Positions 42,756 to 50,095 of a stretch of 64,000 bases of DNA are shown here, piece after piece (position 1 is the stretch's first letter; the number at the start of each line of letters is the position of its first letter). Position numbers and translations under genes: made by a program. Origin of the DNA: DASYTH01 sp035762905 (lineage in GTDB: Bacteria; Actinomycetota; Actinomycetes; Mycobacteriales; Pseudonocardiaceae); contig NZ_DASUCC010000070.1 in assembly GCF_035762905.1 (NCBI RefSeq), forward strand, positions 1 through 64,000, written 5' to 3'. The notes under the pieces are model-generated. The model made no database searches, was not told the origin of the DNA, and was given only the letters and a program-made list of their open reading frames with translations.

Positions 42756-43949
42756 ATGGGGCGTTCACGAATTCCTGCACTCGTGTCCGTTGGCCTGGCG
42801 GTGCTCGCCGGGCTGCTGGTGCCCGCCGCGCAGGCGGGCGCGGAGGCCGCGACCGGCGACCTGACCAGCGCGGTCGTGGCGAAGATCGGCGAGAAGACCG
42901 GGACCCGGCCGGACCTGGCCGGCACCGAGGTCAACGTGATGCGCACGGACGGCGCCGACTGGGCGTTCGGCGCCGGCATCGCCAAGGCGGCGGCCGTCGA
43001 GGGCGCCTACCCGGAGGGCTGGCTGTTCGTGGCGCACCTGGAGAACAAGGAGTGGACGGTCGCCTTCGAGGGCGAGCCGGGCTTCCCGAGCCTCACCGCC
43101 GCCGCCCCGGCCAGCGTCGTCCCGGACACGGCGAAACCCGATCTCGCCGCGCTCGGCCCGGCCGAGGCGAAGGTGGCCACCGGGGACGCGAAACCGCTGG
43201 CCGGCGGTGACTTCCGCACCGGAATGCGGCTGCCGTGGGCGGTCGGGCAGTCCTGGCGGTACACCGGCGGACCGCACGGCGCCAGCCGGCAGTCGGTGGA
43301 CCTGGCCGGCGGCGACGGCCGGGTGCTGGCCGCCCGCGCCGGCACCGTGTTCGTGATGTGCTCCAGCCAGCGCGGCTGGCTGCGGGTGGTGCACGACCGC
43401 GGCTACCAGACCGACTACTACCACCTGCACAACAACCGCACGGACAACGGTGCGGCCGTGGCCGAGGGCGCGTTCCTCGGCAACATCGGGGTGGACGTCT
43501 CCTGCGGCGGCAGCGCGACCGGCCCGCACGTGCACTTCTCCCTGCGGCAGAACGGCGTCAACGTCGCCATCGGGTCGCACAACTTCGGCAAGTGGCAGTT
43601 CTACGCGGGATCCGCCGAGTACCAGGGCACCGCGCTGCACGGCTCGACCCAGGTCGGCACCGGCGGCTCGATGAACAACTTCGGCGCGCTCGGGTTCACC
43701 CAGGGCATCGTCGACACCAACGGCGGCGGCGTGCTCAACCGCAGGTCCGGCCCGGGCACCAACTTCGGCATCGTCGGCACGGTCGCCGACGGGGCCACGG
43801 TGACCATCGCCTGCTCGGCCGACGGCACCTCGCACACCGGCCGGTTCAGCTACACCACCACCCTGTGGAACAGGCTGACCGACGGCACCTGGATCAGCGA
43901 CGCCTACACCTGGACCGGCACCGGGAACCCGGTCAACGGCAGGTGCTGA
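42756..43949 (+). CDS. Secreted M23 metallopeptidase with SH3-like C-terminus
   Basis: 397 aa. Signal peptide (about 1-30, AAQAGA) and a N-terminal domain (about 31-140), then an M23 peptidase of the LasA/beta-lytic subtype: GPHGASRQSVDLAGG (zinc His and Asp), YYHLHN, and TGPHVHFSL (HxH). The C-terminal SH3b domain (about 325-397; NRRSGPGTNFGIVGTVADGATV) probably binds the cell wall. It cleaves peptidoglycan cross-bridges or bacterial proteins outside the cell. A perfect 14-bp-stem terminator follows. It interrupts the cox accessory genes on the other strand. Confidence 0.92.
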   Translation: MGRSRIPALVSVGLAVLAGLLVPAAQAGAEAATGDLTSAVVAKIGEKTGTRPDLAGTEVNVMRTDGADWAFGAGIAKAAAVEGAYPEGWLFVAHLENKEWTVAFEGEPGFPSLTAAAPASVVPDTAKPDLAALGPAEAKVATGDAKPLAGGDFRTGMRLPWAVGQSWRYTGGPHGASRQSVDLAGGDGRVLAARAGTVFVMCSSQRGWLRVVHDRGYQTDYYHLHNNRTDNGAAVAEGAFLGNIGVDVSCGGSATGPHVHFSLRQNGVNVAIGSHNFGKWQFYAGSAEYQGTALHGSTQVGTGGSMNNFGALGFTQGIVDTNGGGVLNRRSGPGTNFGIVGTVADGATVTIACSADGTSHTGRFSYTTTLWNRLTDGTWISDAYTWTGTGNPVNGRC

Positions 43950-43956
43950 GCGGCGA

Positions 43957-43997
43957 GCGGCCCGGCACCGCTCCCCCTGAGGCCGGTGCCGGGCCGC
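43957..43997 (+). terminator. Terminator hairpin after the M23 peptidase gene
   Basis: Perfect 14-bp stem (arms 43957-43970 and 43984-43997; GCGGCCCGGCACCG and its complement) with a 13-nt loop, 7 nt after the stop. No T tract, as usual at this GC content. Confidence 0.8.
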
Positions 43998-44180
43998 GCT
44001 TCGCCGGCAGGCGGGCCGAGGTAGCGACGGCCACGCGCGCGAAGCAGCGGAATAGTCCGACGGAATACCGCGTCAAAGATGGAGCCGCGGCCTGACCACA
44101 AGCGCCGCCACTCGCTTTCGTGACCAGCACCAACGGCTCGAGATCAGTTTCCAACAATGGATCGCCGGTACGCCACCGAA

Positions 44181-45074
44181 TTAACCGGCCAGCAGCGTGT
44201 CGAGCCCAGCCGCCACCGTGCGTTCGGCGTCCTCGCGGTACTTGAGCACCGCGCCGAGCGTGGCCGCCGCGGCGGCCGCGTCGAGTTCGGAGCGGCCGAG
44301 CGTCATCAGCGCCTCGGCCCAGTCGATCGACTCGGCCACGCCCGGCGGCTTGAGCAACTCGGCCGTGCGCAGCCGGCGCACCGCGCCGGCCACCTGGGTG
44401 GCCAGCCGCTCGCCGATGCCCGGCAGCCTGCGGCGCAGGATCGCGATCTCCCGGACCAGGTCCGGGTGCTCCAGCCAGTGGTAGAGGCAGCGTCGCTTGA
44501 GCGCGTCGTGCACCTCACGGGTGCGGTTGGAGGTGAGCACGACCAGCGGCGGCACGGCGGCGCGCACCTCGCCCAGTTCCGGGATGGTCACCGTGTTCTC
44601 GCCGAGCACCTCGAGCAGGAACGCCTCGAACTCGTCGTCGGCCCGGTCGATCTCGTCCACCAGCAGCACGCACGGTGCCTGCTCCAGTGCCCGCAACAGC
44701 GGCCGGGCCAGCAGGAACCGCCTGCCGTACAAGGACTTCTCCGCCACGTCGGAGTCCAGCGGCCCGGTCGCGCCGGCCTCGAGCGCGCGCAGGTGCAGCA
44801 GCTGGCGCGGGAAGTCCCAGTCGTAGAGCGCCTGGGTGGCGTCGATGCCCTCGTGGCACTGCAGCTTGATCAGCTCGACGCCGAGCGCGGTGGCCAGGGC
44901 CACGGCAAGGGAGGTCTTGCCGGTGCCCGGCTCGCCCTCGCAGAACAGCGGCCGGCCCATCCGCAGCGCCAGGAACGCCGCCGTGGCCAGCCCCTCGTCG
45001 GCCAGGTAGCCGACCCGGTCGAGCGCGCCGGCCAGGTCGGCCGGGGCGTCGACCGCGGCCCAGGACGTTTGCAC
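44181..45074 (-). CDS. coxD: MoxR-type AAA+ ATPase, CoxD-like
   Basis: 297 aa. Walker A CEGEPGTGKTSLA (about 45-57), Walker B VLLVDEIDRAD, sensor 1 VLTSNRTRE and arginine finger region ALKRRCLYHW, all MoxR/CoxD-like. CoxD is an ATPase chaperone that acts on CODH to mature its metal-sulfur centre with CoxE and the XdhC-type factor. GTG start. The 183 nt between its end and the M23 terminator contain nothing I recognise. Confidence 0.92.
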   Translation of the reverse strand: MQTSWAAVDAPADLAGALDRVGYLADEGLATAAFLALRMGRPLFCEGEPGTGKTSLAVALATALGVELIKLQCHEGIDATQALYDWDFPRQLLHLRALEAGATGPLDSDVAEKSLYGRRFLLARPLLRALEQAPCVLLVDEIDRADDEFEAFLLEVLGENTVTIPELGEVRAAVPPLVVLTSNRTREVHDALKRRCLYHWLEHPDLVREIAILRRRLPGIGERLATQVAGAVRRLRTAELLKPPGVAESIDWAEALMTLGRSELDAAAAAATLGAVLKYREDAERTVAAGLDTLLAG

Positions 45075-45187
45075 GGGATCGAGCCTAAGGGTCGGGGGTA
45101 CCCGGACGCGTGCCCGGACCGGGAATCCGGGTCCGGTCAGGGCCGCTCCCCGATGTGCCCGGCGCCGGTCCCGGCGACCCTTGAGTC

Positions 45188-45418
45188 GTGACCAACGAGA
45201 CCATCACCCAGACCACCAACACCATCAAGAAGCTGCGCCGCAGCCGGTCCGACCGGATGGTCGCCGGCGTGTGCGGCGGGGCGGCCAAGCTGCTCGGCAT
45301 CGACCCGGCGATCGTCCGCGTCGGCCTGGTGGCCGCCACGATCCTGGGCGTCGGCACCGGCGCGGTGCTCTACCTCGCCTGCTGGCTGATCATCCCCGAG
45401 GAAGACACCGAAGACTGA
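45188..45418 (+). CDS. PspC-domain membrane protein
   Basis: 76 aa. PspC domain (about 16-72): RRSRSDRMVAGVCGGAAKLLGIDPAIVRVGLVAA followed by one membrane-spanning hydrophobic segment and YLACWLIIPEE. Homologues sense or buffer membrane stress in the phage-shock response; small stand-alone copies are common in actinobacteria. GTG start, no strong site. It lies 131 nt before the I42 inhibitor gene. Confidence 0.88.
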   Translation: MTNETITQTTNTIKKLRRSRSDRMVAGVCGGAAKLLGIDPAIVRVGLVAATILGVGTGAVLYLACWLIIPEEDTED

Positions 45419-45548
45419 GTCCGCCAACGACGTATCTGCCCGTCGGGAGCCGGCTCTTTTCTGGTATGCGGCGCGTTCACTGGCTTGGCGGCCGGGCGGC
45501 TGCAGGGGAACCGCCCGGCCGCCGTCCACCGCAAAGGAGCGGTGCGAG

Positions 45549-45863
45549 GTGTTAGTCCACCTGACCGAGGCCAACTCGGATCATCCGATCGAGCTGCGCA
45601 AGGGCGATACGGTGGAGCTGCGCCTTCCGGAGTCGCCGGCCAGCGACTACCGCTGGCGGTGGCGCCTGCCGGAAGGGCTACGGATGATCACCGACGAACA
45701 CGTCCCGGGATTGCCCGGGAACGATCCCGCCGCCGTCTCGGGGCAGCGCCGGCTGGCCTTCGACGTTCACGCCCGAGGCCGGCTCGAGCTGCGGGCCGAG
45801 TTGGCCCGACCATGGGAGAGCGAGGCCCAGCAGGCACTGACCTTCACCGTTCATGCGCAGTAA
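45549..45863 (+). CDS. Chagasin/I42-type cysteine-protease inhibitor
   Basis: 104 aa immunoglobulin-like fold. The three chagasin loops are recognisable: SPASDYRW in place of NPTTGYxW, a short GLPG loop, and an exact RPWE in LARPWESEAQQALTFTV. No signal peptide, so probably cytosolic unlike many I42 inhibitors. GTG start with AAGGAG about 9 nt upstream. I42 inhibitors block papain-like (clan CA) cysteine proteases. Its closeness to an ECF sigma factor and a caspase-like CHAT protease on the same strand is notable. Confidence 0.8.
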   Translation: MLVHLTEANSDHPIELRKGDTVELRLPESPASDYRWRWRLPEGLRMITDEHVPGLPGNDPAAVSGQRRLAFDVHARGRLELRAELARPWESEAQQALTFTVHAQ

Positions 45864-45989
45864 CGACCGATCGACCGAAGACGTTGGATCATTCGGGTGA
45901 GCCTCGGCGGATTCAGATGCGACTCGTCGAAGTCGAACGATGTACCTGACGCCCCCAGAGAGTCGACCCACGAAGTGGGGTGGAATGCG

Positions 45990-46592
45990 GTGACCGAGCT
46001 CCGCACGGCAAGCATGAGTCCGCCTTGGGAGGGGCTGGAAGGCCGGGACCGGCACGCGGCGTGCCTGGTCGCGGCGAGAACGGGGGACCGCGCCGCAATG
46101 GACGTTCTCGTCGCCGAACTGACCCCGCTGGTCTGGCACGTGGCCAGGGGCAACGGCCTGGACCGCAGCACCGCGGAGGACGTCGTGCAGACCGTGTGGC
46201 TGGCGCTGCTGCGCCACATGGAACGGCTGACCGAACCGCGCGCTCTGGTCAGCTGGTTGATCACCACCACCCGCCGGGAATCCAACCGGACCCGGCGGCG
46301 CGGGGCCGGACAGGTCGAGCTGCCGCAGGAGATGGCCGAGAAGCTCACCAACGACGACCCGCTCCCCGAGGCCGAGCTGCTCCGCGACGAGCGGGACCGA
46401 CAGCTCTGGCGCGCGTTCCACCGCCTGTCCCAACGCTGTCAGGAGCTGCTGCGCCTGACGGTGCTGGCCGGGCGGGTGGAGTACCGCGCCGTTGCCGAGG
46501 CTATGCATATGCCGCACGGCAGCATTGGACCGACTCGAGGGCGCTGCTTGAGCTCCCTTCGCACCCTGTACGACGGGGAGGCTGGCAGATGA
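45990..46592 (+). CDS. ECF-type RNA polymerase sigma factor
   Basis: 200 aa. Sigma region 2 (about 30-100) with DVVQTVWLALLRHMERL, the -10 recognition helix ending in RALVSWLITTTRRESNRTRRR. A Glu/Leu linker follows, then region 4 (about 140-195) RLSQRCQELLRLTVLAG with an HTH, MHMPHGSIGPTRGRCLSSLR. Size and pattern are those of actinobacterial ECF factors. GTG 45990 is preceded by a GGGGTGG; ATG 46014 is an alternative. It overlaps the next gene (ATGA), which may encode its regulator. Confidence 0.88.
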   Translation: MTELRTASMSPPWEGLEGRDRHAACLVAARTGDRAAMDVLVAELTPLVWHVARGNGLDRSTAEDVVQTVWLALLRHMERLTEPRALVSWLITTTRRESNRTRRRGAGQVELPQEMAEKLTNDDPLPEAELLRDERDRQLWRAFHRLSQRCQELLRLTVLAGRVEYRAVAEAMHMPHGSIGPTRGRCLSSLRTLYDGEAGR

Positions 46593-47050
46593 TGACGCAA
46601 CACCATTCCGCGGCGGACGACGCGATGATGGCCAAGGTACTTCGGCTGGTCGACGAGCTCGACCCGCCGCCCGCCGGGCTGATCGAGCGATCCCAGTTCG
46701 CGATCGCCATCGACGACATCGACATCGAGGCGGCGCGCTGGGCGGACGACCGCCCGCTGGCCGGTGTCCGGGGCGGCGCTCCCGGCACTATCACCTTCTT
46801 CGTGGGGGACCTCACGGTGATGGTCAATGTCACCCGCACGGGTGAGCGGCACCGAATCGACGGCTGGCTCGTGCCGGCCGGCGAGCACGGTGTGGAGGTG
46901 CGCGTCGCCGACCACGGCTCCACCGAGACCACCGCTGACGAGGGCGGACGGTTCGTACTGACCGAGGTGCCCAGGGGCACGACGCAGATCCTGGTACGGA
47001 TGAAAGCCGACCGGCCACGGACAGTAGTTACCCCGACGGTAGTTCTGTAG
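46589..47050 (+). CDS. Putative sigma-factor partner protein, unknown family (153 aa)
   Basis: 153 aa, soluble. The N-terminal 60 residues are helical (DDAMMAKVLRLVDELDPPPAGLIERSQFAIA). The C-terminal half is beta-rich with a carboxypeptidase-regulatory-like or Ig-like rhythm (GERHRIDGWLVPAGEHGVEVRV ... GGRFVLTEVPRGTTQILVRM). There is no transmembrane helix and no HxxxCxxC zinc motif, so it is not a classical anti-sigma factor. The ATG overlaps the sigma stop by 4 nt, which argues for stoichiometric partners; an anti-sigma or activation role is inference. Confidence 0.75.
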   Translation: MMTQHHSAADDAMMAKVLRLVDELDPPPAGLIERSQFAIAIDDIDIEAARWADDRPLAGVRGGAPGTITFFVGDLTVMVNVTRTGERHRIDGWLVPAGEHGVEVRVADHGSTETTADEGGRFVLTEVPRGTTQILVRMKADRPRTVVTPTVVL

Positions 47051-47125
47051 GTAATTGTCAATGCTTTAGGCCAACCAGGGGATAAAGTCGTATCTGTCCG
47101 TCACCCAGCGTCTCTTGTTAGGTGG

Positions 47126-47141
47126 CAGGTTCCGAAACCTG
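47126..47141. promoter_or_regulatory. Short palindrome upstream of the 46-aa gene
   Basis: CAGGTT-CCGA-AACCTG, perfect 6-bp arms with a 4-nt spacer, 15 nt before the ATG and just upstream of its GAAGGGGAG ribosome-binding site. Could be an operator or a leader hairpin. Confidence 0.35.
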
Positions 47142-47155
47142 GTTGAAGGGGAGTC

Positions 47156-47296
47156 ATGAGCGACAAGAACACCGCTGGCACCAACCCGCCGTCCGGAAAT
47201 ACTCCGTGCCCGGTCTGCGGATCGGAGAACTGCCCGACTGGTTTTCACGACAACGTGATCGACAAGACCGAGAACCAGCCGGCAACTCAGAACTGA
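47156..47296 (+). CDS. 46-aa Cys/His mini-protein (putative zinc ribbon) linked to the CHAT protease
   Basis: 46 codons after ATG 47156 with the strong site GAAGGGGAG 3-4 nt upstream. The core is CPVCGSENCPTGFH, a C-x2-C-x4-C-x4-H arrangement that could bind one zinc, flanked by Asn/Thr-rich hydrophilic ends. No signal peptide. It lies between the 153-aa sigma partner and the CHAT protease, all on the plus strand, and ends 86 nt before the protease start. Too short to have a recognisable family. The good ribosome-binding site and compact metal-ligand pattern support a real gene. Possible roles are protease regulator or substrate (inference). Confidence 0.65.
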   Translation: MSDKNTAGTNPPSGNTPCPVCGSENCPTGFHDNVIDKTENQPATQN

Positions 47297-47315
47297 CCCG
47301 AACAAGTCGGGGTCC

Positions 47316-47361
47316 GGGGCACACACCAACGGCGACGTATGTTGCCATTAGTGTGTGCCCC
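47316..47361. promoter_or_regulatory. 11-bp inverted repeat flanking the likely CHAT-gene promoter
   Basis: GGGGCACACAC (47316-47326) and its exact complement GTGTGTGCCCC (47351-47361), separated by 24 nt that include TATGTT (47338-47343), a -10-like box. It could be a bipartite operator or, as RNA, a hairpin hiding the in-frame GTG at 47355. No T tract, so a simple terminator is less likely. Confidence 0.6.
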
Positions 47362-47381
47362 GCTCCCGTAGTCGGCCCCCG

Positions 47382-50063
47382 ATGACCACGTCGCCTGGCC
47401 GGGCTGCAGCCGGAAACGGCCAAACACCGCACGATGACCTCACACCGGCGGAGGAACTGCTGGTCCGTGGGGTGGGAGCGAGCAACGTCGGGCGGACCGC
47501 CGAGGCGACCAAGCTGTTGCACAAGGCGCTGCGCGCGCTGCCGGTCGGAACCGGTGACCCGGACGCGCTCGCCGTGCGCATCCGGATCCTTTCCGCCCTG
47601 TCCTACACCGAAGCCGAGACCGGCACGGTCGCCGACGGCATGATCCATCTCGGCACCGCGAGCGACCTGGTGGGGGCGCTCCCGGACGGACCGAGGCGGC
47701 TCACCCTGCGCGGCCGGATCTTCCACCAACAGGGCCTGATGATGCTGCGGGTCGGCCGCCTGCAGGACGCGGTGAACGCCTACAACCAGGGCATCCCGCT
47801 GCTCGAGCAGGCCGTCGACGACCCGGCCGGCGACCCGGAGCTGCTGGCCAAGTCCCACCTCAACCGCGGCCTGGCGTTCATCGAGCTCGGCCGGCCGGCG
47901 CCGGCCGAACGGGACGCCCGGCGCTGCCTGGAGCTGGCCACCACGTTCAACATCCCCCGACTGGTCGAGAAGGCGCAGGGCAACCTCGGCGAGATCGCCC
48001 ACCTGGTCGGCGACATCCCGAAGGCATTGACCTATCTGGAGGCCGCCGAGCGGGCGTTTCGCAAGGAGGCGCCCGGCGTCGCCGCCCGGGCCAAGATCGA
48101 CCAGGCCAAGGCGCTGCTCGCCGCCGGCGTCACCGACGAGGCGGCCCGGCAGCTCGACGAGGCGCTCCCGGTGCTGCGCGCGTTGCGGCTGAGCCAGGAT
48201 CTGGCCGAGGCCGAGGTGGTCCGCGCCGGAGCCGCGCTGCTGCAGGGCGAGTTGGAGCTGGCCAAGCAGCTGGCCGGCTCCGCGCACCGCCGGTTCGTCA
48301 AGCGCGGCAGCGCGCCGTGGGCCGAGGTCGCCGCACTGACCAGGATGCAGGCCGAGACCACCGCGGCGCTGGCCGGCGACGACAGCAAGGCCTCGCCCGC
48401 CCGGGCGGCCCGGCTGGCACAGCGGCTGGCCGAGGTCGGGCTGACCGACGAGGCGGCCAAGGCCATCATGCTTGGCGTGCGGCTGGCCGTGCGGGGTGGC
48501 GCGACCGGCACCGCCGAGACCCTGCTCCAGCAGGTGCCACCGCCGAGCAAGCTCGCGCCGATCGACCACAAGATGCTGCTGCGACTGTGCCGGGCCGAGC
48601 TGTCGCTGGCTCAGGGCGACACCAAGCGGGTGCTGGCCGAGGCGCGGGCCGGGCTGGACGAGCTGTCCCGGGTACGGGACCGGATGGGCGGCCTGGACCT
48701 GCTCTGCGGAACGGCGGTGCACGGCCAGGAGCTCGGCCGGCTCGCCCTCAGCCTGGTACTGGACGGCGCCCGCACCCAGCGCGACGCCCGCCGGCTGCTC
48801 GGCTGGCAGGAGCGGACCCGGGCGCAGATCTACCGGTACGAGCCGCTGCCGGCGATCGACAACGACGAGCTGGCCAGCCGGGTGACCGAGCTGCGCGGGG
48901 TGCTGCGCACGCTGCAGCAGGCCAGGGTGGAGCGCCGCCCGGAGACCGTCTCGGTGCTGGAGCGCCGGTCGGCCGTGCTGCAGCGGGAGGTCAGCCGGCT
49001 CGGCTGGCACACGAGCAAGTGGGGCCGGCCCCGGCCGGTGTGCTCGCCCGAGGAGATCATCGCCCGGCTCGGCGACCGGGCACTGGTCAGCTTCGCCGGG
49101 CCGCGGGACACCCTGGCCGCCGTGGTGGTCGCGGGCGGGCGTACCGACCTGGTGCGGCTGGGCCCGATCGAGGAGCCGCTGGAGACCGCCAAGCAGCTGC
49201 ACGCCGATCTGGACGCGCTCGCCCCGGACGAGCTGGTCGCGCCGCTGGCGGCCGCGGTGTCCGCGTCGGCCAACCGGCGCATCGCCCGGCTGGACGAGCT
49301 GATGGCGCCGGTGATCCGGCTGCTCGGCGACCGCGACGTGGTGATCGTGCCGGGCGGCGGGCTCTACCAGGTGCCGTGGGGGTCGCTGCCGTCCCTGCGC
49401 GGCCGGCCGCTCACCGTCGCGCCGTCGGCCACCGCCTGGGTCGGCGCCGCCGCCCGGTCGGCCCCGGTGGGCGGCCAGGACGTGGTCCTGGTGTGCGGGC
49501 CGGGGCTGCCGGAGTCGATCACCGAGCTGAACCGGCTGCGGGCGATCTACCCGGACGCGGCCGTACTCGAGGGCGAGGCCGCCACCACCGCGGCCGTGCT
49601 GGCCAGGATGGACGGTGCGAACCTGGTGCACATCGCCGCGCACGGCACCCATGAACCGGCCAACGCGCTGTTCTCCCGGCTGGAGCTGGCCGACGGCGGC
49701 CTGCTCGCGCACGAGCTTGCCCGGCTGAAGAACCCGCCGGAGCACGTCGTGCTCGCCTCGTGCGAGCTGGCGCTGAGCCACATCCGGCCGGGTGACGAGG
49801 CGCTCGGATTCGCCGGCGCGCTGCTCGCTTCCGGCTCCCGCACCGTGGTCGCCGCGGTCTGCCGGGTCGGCGACCGGTCCTCCGCCGAGACGATGACCGA
49901 CTACCACCGCTGGCTGGTCTCCCCGGCGGCCGCGGACCTGGCCAACACCATGACCGACTACCACAGCCGGCTGGCCTCCGGCGCCGCCCCGTCCACCGCG
50001 CTGGCCCAGGCCACCGCGGCCGATCCGCTGCGCCGGCCGTTCATCTGTCTCGGTGCCGGCTAG
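47382..50063 (+). CDS. TPR-CHAT caspase-like protease
   Basis: 893 aa. The first about 430 residues are tetratricopeptide-type helical repeats (for example LHKALRALPVG, LNRGLAFIELGRPAPAERDARRCLELA, KAQGNLGEIAHLVGDIPKAL). A coiled linker with ELRGVLRTLQQARVERRPE follows, then a C-terminal CHAT domain (about 590-893). The CHAT dyad is visible: His754 in VHIAAHGTHE and Cys794 in LASCELALS, with the DEALGFAGALLASGSRTVVAAV signature after it. CHAT proteases are clan CD (caspase relatives) and act in conflict or signalling systems. ATG 47382 lacks a clear ribosome-binding site; an in-frame GTG at 47355 lies in the inverted repeat. The neighbours suggest control by, or of, the ECF sigma factor. Confidence 0.9.
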   Translation: MTTSPGRAAAGNGQTPHDDLTPAEELLVRGVGASNVGRTAEATKLLHKALRALPVGTGDPDALAVRIRILSALSYTEAETGTVADGMIHLGTASDLVGALPDGPRRLTLRGRIFHQQGLMMLRVGRLQDAVNAYNQGIPLLEQAVDDPAGDPELLAKSHLNRGLAFIELGRPAPAERDARRCLELATTFNIPRLVEKAQGNLGEIAHLVGDIPKALTYLEAAERAFRKEAPGVAARAKIDQAKALLAAGVTDEAARQLDEALPVLRALRLSQDLAEAEVVRAGAALLQGELELAKQLAGSAHRRFVKRGSAPWAEVAALTRMQAETTAALAGDDSKASPARAARLAQRLAEVGLTDEAAKAIMLGVRLAVRGGATGTAETLLQQVPPPSKLAPIDHKMLLRLCRAELSLAQGDTKRVLAEARAGLDELSRVRDRMGGLDLLCGTAVHGQELGRLALSLVLDGARTQRDARRLLGWQERTRAQIYRYEPLPAIDNDELASRVTELRGVLRTLQQARVERRPETVSVLERRSAVLQREVSRLGWHTSKWGRPRPVCSPEEIIARLGDRALVSFAGPRDTLAAVVVAGGRTDLVRLGPIEEPLETAKQLHADLDALAPDELVAPLAAAVSASANRRIARLDELMAPVIRLLGDRDVVIVPGGGLYQVPWGSLPSLRGRPLTVAPSATAWVGAAARSAPVGGQDVVLVCGPGLPESITELNRLRAIYPDAAVLEGEAATTAAVLARMDGANLVHIAAHGTHEPANALFSRLELADGGLLAHELARLKNPPEHVVLASCELALSHIRPGDEALGFAGALLASGSRTVVAAVCRVGDRSSAETMTDYHRWLVSPAAADLANTMTDYHSRLASGAAPSTALAQATAADPLRRPFICLGAG

Positions 50064-50095
50064 CTCCAGCGCTCACTGACGGTCATGATTGGCCG

